Shown piece after piece: positions 17,303 to 26,412 of a stretch of 64,000 nt of DNA. The stretch's first letter is position 1; every line of letters begins with the position of its first letter. Source of the DNA: JAJPKK01 sp963807015 (GTDB lineage: Bacteria > Pseudomonadota > Alphaproteobacteria > Rhizobiales > Xanthobacteraceae); contig CAWEAS010000034.1 in the NCBI GenBank assembly GCA_963807015.1, forward strand, positions 124,001-188,000, given 5' to 3'. A program made the translations under genes and the position numbers. The notes below the pieces were generated by a model. That model had not been told where the DNA came from and did no database searches. It was given only the letters and a program-made list of their open reading frames with translations.

Positions 17303-18113
17303 GGCTCGCCTCGATGGCGCGGCGGAGATGGCGGACGTAGCGGTTGAACTCGCCCTCCTCCGTCATTGCGATCTGACGCGGCCGCGGCAGATTGATTGGC
17401 AGGTCCTCGACCATTGTGGCCGGCCGCTGCCCCATCACGAGGATCCGATCGGATAGGAAGACCGCCTCGCGGATGCTGTGGGTGACGAAAACCACCGTCT
17501 TCCGATTGGCCTGCCAGATGCGCATCAGTTCGACGCCGAGTTCATCGCGAGTGATGGCATCAAGCGCGCTGAACGGCTCGTCCATCAGCAACAAGGACGG
17601 ATCGTGGACGAGCGCGCGGCAGATCGCGGCGCGCTGCCGCATGCCACCGGACAGTTGGCGCGGCAGCGCTGCGGCAAAATCGGCAATCTTGGCCATCCGC
17701 AGGAGTTCGAGTGCGCGCGGCTTGAGCTTTCCGCGCGACAACTTGAGCAACTCGGCCGGAAACAGAACGTTGTCGAGGACAGTGCGCCACGGGAGCAGCA
17801 CCGGCGACTGGAAGACGACGCCGGTCTCGCGCCGCGGACCGGTCACCGGCGTTCCGTTTAGCCTGATCTCCCCCTCGGTCGCCGAGGCGAGCCCGGCGAT
17901 CATCGCGAGCAACGTACTTTTTCCGCAACCGCTCGGACCGAGGATGCTCACGAACTCGCCATCGCGCACGTCAAACGAGACACTGCGGATCGCTTCCAAT
18001 TCGTCGAAGACCTTGCGGACCTCGCGAATCTCGAGCGCGACTGTCCTGGCCTGCGCACCTGGAACGGTGGGTGACCTGGGCGCGTCGACACCGACGGGCG
18101 ACAGAACGCTCAT
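17292..18113 (-). CDS. ABC transporter ATP-binding protein (NitT/TauT class)
   Basis: 273 residues. Walker A GPSGCGKSTL, Q-loop VFQSPVLLPW, signature LSGGMRQRAAICRAL, Walker B LLLMDEPFSALD and the H-loop VFVTHSIREAVFLSD are all intact. First gene of the importer operon, divergent from the LysR gene across about 200 bases. That shared region carries palindromes, so the LysR protein might control this operon as well as the formate dehydrogenase genes. Confidence 0.93.
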   Translation of the reverse strand: MSVLSPVGVDAPRSPTVPGAQARTVALEIREVRKVFDELEAIRSVSFDVRDGEFVSILGPSGCGKSTLLAMIAGLASATEGEIRLNGTPVTGPRRETGVVFQSPVLLPWRTVLDNVLFPAELLKLSRGKLKPRALELLRMAKIADFAAALPRQLSGGMRQRAAICRALVHDPSLLLMDEPFSALDAITRDELGVELMRIWQANRKTVVFVTHSIREAVFLSDRILVMGQRPATMVEDLPINLPRPRQIAMTEEGEFNRYVRHLRRAIEASHAG

Positions 18114-18214
18114 AACGACAGGTGTCGTGCAGGCTTGGATTTGCCGCCAACATTCAGCATGGAAGTGCCTGCGAATTGCTCAAAATGTTGGACCGCTGAT
18201 CGTCGATAATGCAA

Positions 18215-18232
18215 GCTGATTTTTTGATCAGC
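18215..18232. promoter_or_regulatory. Inverted repeat in importer/LysR divergent promoter
   Basis: Arms gctgat (18215-18220) and atcagc (18227-18232) around six bases. A second palindrome, tacgatcgta, is at 18260-18269. Both lie in the 200-base gap between the importer operon and the LysR gene. The CTGAT/ATCAG half-sites recur before fdsG (19303-19321), so this is a candidate autoregulatory LysR site. Confidence 0.45.
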
Positions 18233-18313
18233 GATGCGGCAATTGTGCTCTCATCTCAATACGATCGTACGACCAATTGAACTGCGGGCCTAAATCGAAG
18301 AGCCTCTGATTCC

Positions 18314-19285
18314 ATGCTTGACCGCCTCGAATTCATGATCGCTCTGGCGCGCGAAGAGCATTTCGGCCGCGCGGCCGAGGCCTGCGGCGTCAGTCAGCCG
18401 ACCCTCTCGGCCGGTATCAAATACCTGGAGGACCTGTTCGGCGTCCTGCTGGTGCAGCGCGGCTCGCGGTTTCGCGGCTTCACGCCTGAGGGGGAAAAGG
18501 TGTTGGAATGGGCGCGCCGCATCGTCAGCGACGCGCGCGCCATGCGCCAGGACGTTGACGCACTCAAACGCGGTCTCGTCGGCCATTTGCGAATCGCGGC
18601 GATTCCGACCGCACTCGCGATGAGCGCTATGCTGACGACGCCTTACCGGGCCAAGCACCAGAATGTGCGATTCACAATCCTTTCACGCACTTCCATCCAG
18701 ATCCTCAACCTGATCGAGAATCTGGAGGTCGACGCCGGTCTCACTTATCTCGACAACGAACCGCTCGGCCACGTCAAAGCGATCCCGCTCTACCACGAGG
18801 AATACCGCCTCCTGACATCGCGGACCGCCCCGCTCGGCGAGCGGGACAAGGTGACATGGGCGGAGGTCGCGAAAATCCCGCTCTGCCTCCTGACGCCGGA
18901 CATGCAGAACCGGCGCATTCTCGACCGTCTGCTGCGCTCAGCGGGCGGCGACCCATCGCCGACGCTCGAGTCGAACTCGGTCGTCGTGCTGTTCGTCCAT
19001 GTGCGCACCGGCCGCTGGGCGACCATCATGCCGGCCCGGCTTGCCGAAACGCTTGGCCTGACGGAAAGCGTCCGCTCGATCCCGATCGTCGAGCCGACCG
19101 TGAAACAGGTCGTCGGCTTGGTTATTCCCGGACGGGAGCCGACAACGCCGCTCATCGCCGCGCTGGTCGCAGAGGCCCGCCAGCTTGCCAAGGTGCTTGG
19201 GGGTCCGACGGGATCGACTGCCGAGAACCCCGAAAAGTCCGCGCCAAAGGAGCGGACGCGGCCTCGCAAGCCGCAAAGGCGCTGA
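18314..19285 (+). CDS. LysR-family transcriptional regulator, probable regulator of formate dehydrogenase
   Basis: 323 residues with an N-terminal winged helix-turn-helix (FMIALAREEHFGRAAEACGVSQPTLSAGIKYLEDLFG) and a LysR substrate-binding domain (AGLTYLDNEPL and RTGRWATIMPARLAE). The last roughly 35 residues are basic, low-complexity tail. It lies directly upstream of fdsG in the same direction, the usual place of FdsR in alphaproteobacterial fds clusters. Formate or a related metabolite as effector is an inference. Confidence 0.88.
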   Translation: MLDRLEFMIALAREEHFGRAAEACGVSQPTLSAGIKYLEDLFGVLLVQRGSRFRGFTPEGEKVLEWARRIVSDARAMRQDVDALKRGLVGHLRIAAIPTALAMSAMLTTPYRAKHQNVRFTILSRTSIQILNLIENLEVDAGLTYLDNEPLGHVKAIPLYHEEYRLLTSRTAPLGERDKVTWAEVAKIPLCLLTPDMQNRRILDRLLRSAGGDPSPTLESNSVVVLFVHVRTGRWATIMPARLAETLGLTESVRSIPIVEPTVKQVVGLVIPGREPTTPLIAALVAEARQLAKVLGGPTGSTAENPEKSAPKERTRPRKPQRR

Positions 19286-19302
19286 TCGGGCAATTGGGCC
19301 CT

Positions 19303-19321
19303 CTGATCGCGTTTCGATCAG
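19303..19321. promoter_or_regulatory. Inverted repeat upstream of fdsG, candidate LysR operator
   Basis: Perfect 7-base arms ctgatcg (19303-19309) and cgatcag (19315-19321) with a 5-base centre. Further gatca-type half-sites follow at about 19327-19331. It lies about 100 bases before the fdsG start, a normal position for a LysR activator site. The half-site resembles the palindrome at 18215-18232, although the spacing differs. Confidence 0.5.
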
Positions 19322-19418
19322 GATTCCTGATCAATCGATGGACCGGCTTTATTGCATCGGTGGGGTTCTTTTACCAATTATAGTCTAAAGAAGTTCCAGA
19401 AAGACGGGCGCCAACCGC

Positions 19419-19892
19419 GTGCAGACCTACGAACCGTGGAGTGCGGAACGGACCGCGCAAATCATCGCCGAACATCGCGACCTCGAAGGTCCGGCCCTCC
19501 CGATTTTGCTGGCCGTCCAGGACGCGTTCGGGAGCGTGCCGGACGAAGCAGTCCGCATGATTGCGGAGGCGCTGAACATCACCCGCGCCGAGATGCACGG
19601 GGTCGTCACCTTCTATCACGACTTCAAGAAAACCCCGCCGGGACGGCACGTTTTGAAGTTGTGCAGGGCGGAAGCGTGCCAGTCGATGGGGAGCGATGCG
19701 CTTGCCGCCCGCGCCGAAAAAGCCCTCGGCATTGCCATCGGCGACACGACTCCCGACCGACGCGTGACGTTGGAGCCGGTCTACTGCCTCGGCCTCTGCG
19801 CCGTCGCGCCGTCTGCAATGCTTGATGGCCGCATCGTCGGCCGCCTCGACGAGAAACGGCTCGATGCCCTCGTAACGGAGGCGCAGCAATGA
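19419..19892 (+). CDS. fdsG: NAD-dependent formate dehydrogenase gamma subunit (NuoE-like)
   Basis: 157 residues opening at GTG. A thioredoxin-like 2Fe-2S protein with the four expected cysteines in CRAEACQSMG and CLGLCAVAP. It carries electrons within the soluble FdsABG formate dehydrogenase, which oxidises formate to CO2 and reduces NAD. Its 3' end overlaps fdsB by four bases (ATGA). First gene of the formate dehydrogenase operon. Confidence 0.95.
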   Translation: MQTYEPWSAERTAQIIAEHRDLEGPALPILLAVQDAFGSVPDEAVRMIAEALNITRAEMHGVVTFYHDFKKTPPGRHVLKLCRAEACQSMGSDALAARAEKALGIAIGDTTPDRRVTLEPVYCLGLCAVAPSAMLDGRIVGRLDEKRLDALVTEAQQ

Positions 19893-21445
19893 CGCCGCGC
19901 ATCCACATTCCGCGCGATGCCGGCGCTCTCGCGGTCGGCGCCGAAGAGGTCGCCGCGGCTCTGCGGCAAGGTGCCGCAAAGCGCGGCCGTGACATCGAGA
20001 TCGTGCGCACCGGCTCGCGCGGCCTCTACTGGCTTGAGCCGATGGTCGAGGTCGCGACCCCACAAGGCCGGATAGCGTATGGTCCGGTGACCGTCGCTGA
20101 CGCCGACAGCCTGCTCGATGCGATCCTCAGTGACAGCATGCATCCGCTGCGGCTCGGCGTCGCCGACGAGATTCCTTGGCTGAAGCGCCAGACGCGGCTC
20201 ACCTTTGCGCGCTGCGGCATCGTCGATCCCCTCTCCGTCGAGGACTATCGCGCTCATGGCGGCTGCAAGGGCCTGGAGCGCGCACTTTCGCTCGGGCCGG
20301 AGAAGACCATCGAAGAAGTCGTCCAGTCTGGTTTGCGCGGGCGCGGCGGCGCCGGGTTCCCGACCGGGATCAAATGGCGCACGGTTGCGCAGACCTTGGC
20401 GCCGCAGAAATACATCGTCTGTAACGCCGACGAGGGCGACAGCGGCACCTTTGCCGACCGCATGATCATGGAAGGCGATCCCTTCGTCCTGATCGAGGGG
20501 ATGACGGTCGCAGGTCTCGCCGTCGGTGCAAGCAAGGGCTACGTCTATATCCGCTCCGAATATCCGCATGCGATTGCCGCCATGAAGGCCGCCATCAGCG
20601 CAGCGCGGCGCGCCGGCCTCCTCGGGCACCGGGTCGCGGGTTCGGAGTTTCCGTTCGACCTGGACGTGCGGTCGGGCGCCGGCGCTTACGTGTGCGGCGA
20701 AGAGACCTCGCTTCTCGAAAGCCTGGAGGGAAACCGCGGCGAAGTCCGAGCAAAGCCGCCCTTGCCGGCCCACAAAGGGCTGTTCGGGCGGCCGACGGTC
20801 ATCAACAACGTCCTGTCGTTTGCGTCGGTGCCGATCATTCTCGACAAGGGCGCGACCTTCTATCGCGACTTCGGCATGGGTCGGTCGCGCGGCACCATGC
20901 CGATCCAGCTTGCCGGCAACGTCAAGCACGGCGGGCTGTTCGAGACTGCCTTCGGCGTCACGCTTGGCGAGCTCGTCGACGACATCGGTGGCGGCACCGC
21001 CTCCGGCCGGCCAGTGCGGGCGGTGCAGGTGGGTGGCCCGCTCGGCGCCTATTTCCCGCGCGCGCTGTTCGACACGCCATTCGACTATGAGGCCTTCACC
21101 GCGCGCGACGGCCTGATCGGCCACGGCGGCGTCGTGGTGTTCGACGACACCGTGAACATGGCGCGGCAGGCGCGGTTCGCGATGGAATTCTGCGCGATCG
21201 AATCTTGCGGCAAATGCACTCCGTGCCGGATCGGGTCGACGCGCGGCGTCGAGCTCGTCGACAAGATCATGGCCAATCAGGATCGCGCGGCCAACATCAC
21301 GGTCCTCGAGGATCTCTGCAACACCATGAAATTCGGCTCGCTGTGCGCGCTCGGCGGCTTCACGCCCTATCCGGTCATGAGCGCGCTCAACCATTTCCCC
21401 GAGGATTTCGGCGCGGCGCCACGGCGCCTGCAAGCCGCTGAATGA
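19889..21445 (+). CDS. fdsB: NAD-dependent formate dehydrogenase beta subunit (NuoF-like)
   Basis: 518 residues: an N-terminal thioredoxin-like part fused to a NuoF-like domain. FMN/NADH-binding glycine motifs GRGGAGFPTGIKW and ADEGDSGTFADR are present, and the C-terminal 4Fe-4S site is ESCGKCTPCRIGST plus a later Cys in FGSLCALGG. This subunit hands electrons from the iron-sulfur chain to NAD. Overlaps fdsG at its start, and its stop lies just before the fdsA ribosome site. Confidence 0.96.
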   Translation: MTPRIHIPRDAGALAVGAEEVAAALRQGAAKRGRDIEIVRTGSRGLYWLEPMVEVATPQGRIAYGPVTVADADSLLDAILSDSMHPLRLGVADEIPWLKRQTRLTFARCGIVDPLSVEDYRAHGGCKGLERALSLGPEKTIEEVVQSGLRGRGGAGFPTGIKWRTVAQTLAPQKYIVCNADEGDSGTFADRMIMEGDPFVLIEGMTVAGLAVGASKGYVYIRSEYPHAIAAMKAAISAARRAGLLGHRVAGSEFPFDLDVRSGAGAYVCGEETSLLESLEGNRGEVRAKPPLPAHKGLFGRPTVINNVLSFASVPIILDKGATFYRDFGMGRSRGTMPIQLAGNVKHGGLFETAFGVTLGELVDDIGGGTASGRPVRAVQVGGPLGAYFPRALFDTPFDYEAFTARDGLIGHGGVVVFDDTVNMARQARFAMEFCAIESCGKCTPCRIGSTRGVELVDKIMANQDRAANITVLEDLCNTMKFGSLCALGGFTPYPVMSALNHFPEDFGAAPRRLQAAE

Positions 21446-21456
21446 AGGAGGACGCC

Positions 21457-24336
21457 ATGTCCCAATCGACCCAACCCTCCCAAGTCCCGACCTCGCTGAT
21501 CCAGGAGATCGACTTCGGGACGCCGCGCTCCAAGAGCGAAAAGACGGTGACGCTGACGATCGACGGCCGGCTTGTGACGGTGCCCGAAGGCACCTCGATC
21601 ATGCGCGCGGCGATGGAGGTCGGCACCAAGATCCCGAAACTCTGCGCGACCGACATGGTCGATGCGTTCGGTTCCTGCCGATTGTGCTTGGTCCAAATCG
21701 ACGGCCGGCCGGGAACGCCGGCGTCGTGCACGACGCCGGTTGCGGCGGGCATGGTGGCGCGGACTCAGACCGAGCAGCTCAAGCGGCTGCGTCGCGGGGT
21801 CATGGAGCTTTACATCTCGGACCATCCGCTCGACTGCCTGACCTGCTCGGCGAACGGCGATTGCGAGCTGCAGGACATGGCGGGCGCAGTTGGCCTGCGC
21901 GATGTCCGTTACGGCTATGAGGGCGGCAAACACCCCAATCCGGGCAAGGACGAGTCGAACCCCTATTTCACCTACGAGCCGTCGAAGTGCATCGTCTGCT
22001 CGCGCTGCGTGCGCGCCTGCGAAGAAGTGCAGGGCACATTTGCTCTGACGATTGCCGGGCGCGGCTTCGACTCCGTCGTATCGCCGGGCATGGAAGAGAG
22101 TTTCCTCGGCTCCGAATGCGTCTCGTGCGGCGCCTGCGTGCAGGCCTGCCCGACCGCGACGCTCAACGAGAAATCGGTCATCGAGATCGGCACGCCGGAG
22201 CATTCCGTCGTGACCACCTGCGCCTATTGCGGCGTGGGGTGCTCGTTCAAGGCCGAGATGCGCGGCGAGGAAGTCGTGCGCATGGTGCCGTACAAGGACG
22301 GCAAGGCGAACCGCGGTCATTCCTGCGTCAAAGGGCGCTTCGCCTGGGGCTATGCGACCCACAAGGATCGCATCCTCAACCCGATGATCCGCAAGAGCAT
22401 CAACGACCCGTGGCGCGAGGTGAGCTGGGACGAAGCGATCGCCTACACCGCGTCCGAGTTCAAGCGCATCCAGGCGAAATACGGCAAGCGCTCGATCGGC
22501 GGCATCACCTCATCACGCTGCACCAACGAAGAGACGTTCCTGGTGCAGAAACTGATCCGCGGCGGTTTCGGCAACAACAATGTCGACACCTGCGCCCGCG
22601 TCTGCCATTCCCCGACGGGTTACGGCCTGAGCACGACCTTCGGCACCTCGGCGGGCACCCAGGATTTCAATTCGGTCGAACATGCCGACGTCGTCGTCGT
22701 GCTCGGCGCCAACCCGACCGACGGTCATCCGGTGTTCGCCTCCCGGCTCAAGAAGCGGCTGCGGCAAGGTGCCAAGCTTATCGTCATCGACCCGCGTCGG
22801 ATCGACCTGGTGCGCACTCCGCATATCGAAGCGACGTATCACTTGCCGCTCCTTCCCGGCACCAACGTCGCGATCCTGAGTGCATTGGCTCACGTGATCG
22901 TCACCGAGGGTTTGGTGAACGAGAAGTTCGTGCGCGAGCGCTGCGATTGGGACGAGTTCCAGGACTGGGCTGCGTTCGTCTCGCAACCGCGCAACAGCCC
23001 CGAGGAAGTTGCGAAGATTTCCGGCGTGCCGGCGGAAACGATCCGGGCCGCCGCGCGGCTCTATGCGACCGGCGGCAACGGCGCGATCTATTACGGGCTC
23101 GGCGTCACTGAACACAGCCAGGGGTCGACCACGGTGATGGCCATCGCCAATCTCGCCATGGCGACCGGCAACATCGGCCGGCCCGGCGTCGGCGTAAATC
23201 CGTTGCGTGGCCAGAACAACGTGCAGGGCTCGTGCGACATGGGCTCTTTCCCCCACGAACTGTCCGGCTATCGTCACATCTCGGGCGACGCCACACGGGC
23301 GATGTTCGAGGCGTTGTGGGGCGTCGGCCTCGACAAAGAGCCGGGCCTGCGCATCCCGAACATGATCGACGCGGCTGTCGATCACACTTTCATGGGCCTT
23401 TACGTCGAAGGCGAGGACATCCTGCAGTCCGACCCTAACACCAAGCACATCGCGGCCGGCCTTGCGGCGATGGAGTGCGTCGTCGTCCACGACCTCTTCC
23501 TGAACGAAACCGCGAACTACGCCCACGTCTTCCTGCCGGGCTCGACCTTCCTGGAGAAGGACGGCACCTTCACCAATGCCGAGCGCCGCATTCAGCTCGT
23601 TCGCAAGGTGATGGCGCCGCGCAACGGCTATGCCGACTGGGAGATCACCATGATGATCTCCAACGCGATGGGCTTTGAGATGAACTACCAGCATCCGTCC
23701 GAGATCATGGACGAGATCGCGCAGCTGACACCCACGTTCGCCGGCGTGTCGTTCAAGAAGATCGAAGAGCTCGGCTCGGTGCAGTGGCCCTGCAACGAAA
23801 AGGCGCCGGAGGGGACGCCGGTCATGCATATGAACGGCTTCGTTCGCGGCAAGGGCAAGTTCGTCATCACGGAATATATCGCGACCGACGAACGCACCGG
23901 CCCGCGCTTCCCGTTGCTGCTGACCACGGGACGCATCCTCAGCCAGTACAATGTCGGCGCCCAGACTCGCCGCACCGCGAACGTCGTCTGGCATCACGAG
24001 GACCTTCTCGAGATTCATCCTCACGATGCCGAGCAACGCGGCATCCGCGATGGTGATTGGGTCAAGCTCGCAAGCCGCGCCGGCGAGACCTCGCTCCGCG
24101 CGCTCATCACCGAGCGGGTCGCGCCGGGCGTGGTCTACACCACGTTCCACCACCCGGACACCCAGGCGAACGTCGTCACCACGGAATATTCCGACTGGGC
24201 CACGAACTGCCCCGAATACAAGGTGACCGCCGTGCAGGTCACGCCGTCAAACGGGCCGACGGCATGGCAGGAGCAGTACGAGGAGCAAGCGCGCCATTCG
24301 CGCCGGGTGGCGCCGGTGGTCGAGGCCGCGGAGTAG
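21457..24336 (+). CDS. fdsA: NAD-dependent formate dehydrogenase alpha subunit, molybdenum catalytic subunit
   Basis: 959 residues from the ATG at 21457, chosen for its AAGGAGG site; an ATG at 21442 overlapping the fdsB stop would add five residues. In order: N-terminal 2Fe-2S (CATDMVDAFGSCRLC), the His/Cys site DHPLDCLTCSANGDC, two 4Fe-4S ferredoxin sites (CIVCSRCVRAC and CVSCGACVQACP), then a formate dehydrogenase catalytic domain. That domain has its own cluster (CAYCGVGC) and the active-site cysteine in ARVCHSPTGYG, the position taken by selenocysteine in other formate dehydrogenases. The C-terminal molydopterin-dinucleotide-binding domain ends at about residue 930. Complete and normal in length. 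Confidence 0.96.
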   Translation: MSQSTQPSQVPTSLIQEIDFGTPRSKSEKTVTLTIDGRLVTVPEGTSIMRAAMEVGTKIPKLCATDMVDAFGSCRLCLVQIDGRPGTPASCTTPVAAGMVARTQTEQLKRLRRGVMELYISDHPLDCLTCSANGDCELQDMAGAVGLRDVRYGYEGGKHPNPGKDESNPYFTYEPSKCIVCSRCVRACEEVQGTFALTIAGRGFDSVVSPGMEESFLGSECVSCGACVQACPTATLNEKSVIEIGTPEHSVVTTCAYCGVGCSFKAEMRGEEVVRMVPYKDGKANRGHSCVKGRFAWGYATHKDRILNPMIRKSINDPWREVSWDEAIAYTASEFKRIQAKYGKRSIGGITSSRCTNEETFLVQKLIRGGFGNNNVDTCARVCHSPTGYGLSTTFGTSAGTQDFNSVEHADVVVVLGANPTDGHPVFASRLKKRLRQGAKLIVIDPRRIDLVRTPHIEATYHLPLLPGTNVAILSALAHVIVTEGLVNEKFVRERCDWDEFQDWAAFVSQPRNSPEEVAKISGVPAETIRAAARLYATGGNGAIYYGLGVTEHSQGSTTVMAIANLAMATGNIGRPGVGVNPLRGQNNVQGSCDMGSFPHELSGYRHISGDATRAMFEALWGVGLDKEPGLRIPNMIDAAVDHTFMGLYVEGEDILQSDPNTKHIAAGLAAMECVVVHDLFLNETANYAHVFLPGSTFLEKDGTFTNAERRIQLVRKVMAPRNGYADWEITMMISNAMGFEMNYQHPSEIMDEIAQLTPTFAGVSFKKIEELGSVQWPCNEKAPEGTPVMHMNGFVRGKGKFVITEYIATDERTGPRFPLLLTTGRILSQYNVGAQTRRTANVVWHHEDLLEIHPHDAEQRGIRDGDWVKLASRAGETSLRALITERVAPGVVYTTFHHPDTQANVVTTEYSDWATNCPEYKVTAVQVTPSNGPTAWQEQYEEQARHSRRVAPVVEAAE

Positions 24337-24370
24337 CGGCGAGCGGCGAAGTGGTTCGGAGGTAAGAGTC

Positions 24371-25201
24371 TTGGCGGCGCCGGTTACAAGCGTGGCGCGT
24401 ACGGTCTGGCGCCGGGACGGCGTCACGACGGGCGAACGCGTCATTCCGGAGGAGAGCGCCGTCGCGTTTACCTATAACGGCGGCACCTACGCCGTCATGA
24501 TGGCGACGCCGAAGGACCTCAAAGACTTCGCGATCGGCTTCACCCTGACAGAAGGGATCGTCGCATCCGCAGATGAGATCAGCCAACTCGAAATTGTCGA
24601 CGAGGCTCTAGGAATCGAGCTGCGCATGTGGCTCAGCGAGCCGCGCGCGCAGGCACTCAGCGAGCGGCGGCGGCATCTTGCCGGCCCAACCGGTTGCGGA
24701 CTTTGCGGCATCGAAAGCTTGACGGAGGCTTTGCGGTCGAATCCGCAGGTGAGCGTGGGCGAGACCTTTGCGCCTGAGGACATCATGCGCGCCCTCGATT
24801 CCCTCGCGCCACGTCAGGAGCTCAATCTGAAGACCCGCGCCGTCCATGCCGCGGCCTTCTGGCAACGGGATGCGGGCCTTGTTGCAGTGCGCGAGGACGT
24901 CGGGCGGCATAACGCGCTCGACAAGCTTGGCGGCGCCCTCGCCCGTCAACGCGTTGCCAGCGCGTCAGGGCTGACGCTGCTGACGAGCCGCCTGTCGGTC
25001 GAAATGGTGCAGAAGGCGGCCGCGCTCGGCGCGCCGGTGCTGGTCGCGGTCTCGGCGCCGACGGCACTTGCGGTGCGCACCGCCGAGAGCGCCGGCATCA
25101 CCCTCGTCGCGGTCGCTCGCAGCGACGGCTTCGAGGTATTTACCCATCCTCACCGCATCGCGGTGGAAACGCTGACGGAGACAGCCGCCCATGTCGCCTG
25201 A
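24371..25201 (+). CDS. fdhD: Formate dehydrogenase accessory sulfurtransferase FdhD
   Basis: Transfers sulfur to the molybdenum cofactor so that formate dehydrogenase is active. 276 residues opening at a TTG with GGAGGTAAG upstream. The family motifs are present: TGCGLCGIESL, holding the conserved CxxC, then REDVGRHNALDKL and LTSRLSVEMVQKAA. It lies between fdsA and fdsD, the standard fds order. Confidence 0.95.
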   Translation: MAAPVTSVARTVWRRDGVTTGERVIPEESAVAFTYNGGTYAVMMATPKDLKDFAIGFTLTEGIVASADEISQLEIVDEALGIELRMWLSEPRAQALSERRRHLAGPTGCGLCGIESLTEALRSNPQVSVGETFAPEDIMRALDSLAPRQELNLKTRAVHAAAFWQRDAGLVAVREDVGRHNALDKLGGALARQRVASASGLTLLTSRLSVEMVQKAAALGAPVLVAVSAPTALAVRTAESAGITLVAVARSDGFEVFTHPHRIAVETLTETAAHVA

Positions 25202-25436
25202 CAGGCTCATCTACATGGCGAACCAGATCGGCAAGTTTTTTGCGAGCCAGGGTTCGAAGCAGGCCGTCACCGGCACGGCCGAGCACATTGGAAAATTCTG
25301 GGATCCGCGGATGCGGGCCGCGATCTTTGCGTATCTCGACAAGGGCGGCGAGGGATTAGATCCAGACGTCCGCGCAGCGATTGCGCAGCTCAAGGCCGCG
25401 CAGGAAAAGGCCGCGCCCTCCGCAGCAAAGGCTTGA
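25191..25436 (+). CDS. fdsD: Formate dehydrogenase delta subunit
   Basis: 81 residues; overlaps the fdhD end by 11 bases. Contains the FdsD pattern RLIYMANQIGKFFASQG and HIGKFWDPRMRAAI followed by LDPDVRAAI. FdsD is a small factor of the NAD-linked formate dehydrogenase linked to its maturation or assembly. The stop codon lies inside an 18-base tandem duplication, so the last residues (PSAAKA) are set by that repeat. Confidence 0.93.
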   Translation: MSPDRLIYMANQIGKFFASQGSKQAVTGTAEHIGKFWDPRMRAAIFAYLDKGGEGLDPDVRAAIAQLKAAQEKAAPSAAKA

Positions 25437-25456
25437 GGCGCAGCAAAGGCTTGAGG
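25421..25456 (+). repeat. 18-base tandem duplication over the fdsD stop
   Basis: The unit cgcagcaaaggcttgagg occurs twice in a row (25421-25438 and 25439-25456), followed by a partial third copy cgcagc. The first copy contains the fdsD stop. This looks like a recent slippage or unequal-crossover event with no effect on the protein. Confidence 0.9.
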
Positions 25457-25461
25457 CGCAG

Positions 25462-26412
25462 CTACGCCCCAACCGCCGGCCGCGTGGTTTCACGCGTCCA
25501 AGCCGCCGCAAGCGCCATCACCAGCGCCAGCGAACTGCCGGCGCCGTTGCCCTCGCCCTTCTCGAAATCGCCCTCGCGGCAGCCGAGCTGGTTCGAGACG
25601 TGGGCAAAGCAGATCACCGGTTTCGCGCGGGCCGACGCGAAGGCGTAGAGCGCCGCGGCCTCCATCTCGACTGCGAGGATTCCGGCGTTGCGGCGCGTTG
25701 CGATCGCATCCGCGGTTTCGCGGAACGGCGCATCGGTGGTCCAGGTCGCGCCGCGATGCAAGGCATGAGGAACGCGATCGAGTGCCCGCGCCGCAAGAGA
25801 AACGACGGCAGGGTCGGCGTCGGCATAGGGCGACGGCGGCAGATAATGATAGCTCGTGCCTTCGTCTCGCAGCGCCCGCTCGATCAGGATGTAGTACGGC
25901 GGCGGGCCGACGTCGGTGATCTGTCCCGCCGAGGCGACATTGACCAGAAACTCGCATCCTGAAGCAAACAGCTGCTCGGCAACCAGCACCGAGAACGAGC
26001 CACCGACCACGTGGCCGACGATGCCGCAGCGCAGGTTGCCGATACTCCACTGCCACATCCGGGTGTGATAGCAGGCCCACTTGTCGCAACGGGTCGCACC
26101 GTAGACACGACGGACATGGCTCACGATGTCGCCGTCGGGATCGATGACGCAGACCGGCGGCACGGTGCCGGCGGCAAGCTCCTTCTGCCGGCGTGCCTCC
26201 CGCAGCATGTTCTCGGGCAGAAACACCGATGGCGCCGCGTGATCCTTGCGTTCGAGGAGTGGAGCGGAAAGGACCTTGCGATGGTTTTGCTTCCTCACCC
26301 CTCGTGGAGTTGGATGATCGATGACCCGCACTTCGTCGCCGACGTCACCTTCGCGAAACGACAACTGCGCTGCGTGAGAGGCGCGTCCATTGGGGCTCTC
26401 AAGCTCCGTCAT
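25462..26412 (-). CDS. Nucleoside phosphorylase / nucleosidase-like protein (PNP/UDP family)
   Basis: 316 residues. The middle and C-terminus match the purine/uridine phosphorylase fold: GIVGHVVGGSFSVLVAEQL, FLVNVASAGQI, TTDAPFRET and the active-site segment AVEMEAAALYAFA. The N-terminal 100 residues (including VFLPENMLREARRQK) are an extension beyond the usual fold. The ATG at 26412 overlaps the upstream glycosyltransferase stop (ATGA), supporting this start and cotranslation. The substrate is unknown. As the last gene of a radical SAM/glycosyltransferase cassette it may act on a modified nucleoside. Confidence 0.75.
   Translation of the reverse strand: MTELESPNGRASHAAQLSFREGDVGDEVRVIDHPTPRGVRKQNHRKVLSAPLLERKDHAAPSVFLPENMLREARRQKELAAGTVPPVCVIDPDGDIVSHVRRVYGATRCDKWACYHTRMWQWSIGNLRCGIVGHVVGGSFSVLVAEQLFASGCEFLVNVASAGQITDVGPPPYYILIERALRDEGTSYHYLPPSPYADADPAVVSLAARALDRVPHALHRGATWTTDAPFRETADAIATRRNAGILAVEMEAAALYAFASARAKPVICFAHVSNQLGCREGDFEKGEGNGAGSSLALVMALAAAWTRETTRPAVGA

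Noticed and set aside
19781..21433. 550-codon minus-strand open frame
   Set aside because: Antisense to fdsB, with no recognisable protein features.
22513..24153. 546-codon minus-strand open frame
   Set aside because: Lies inside fdsA on the opposite strand; fdsA has all its iron-sulfur and catalytic motifs.
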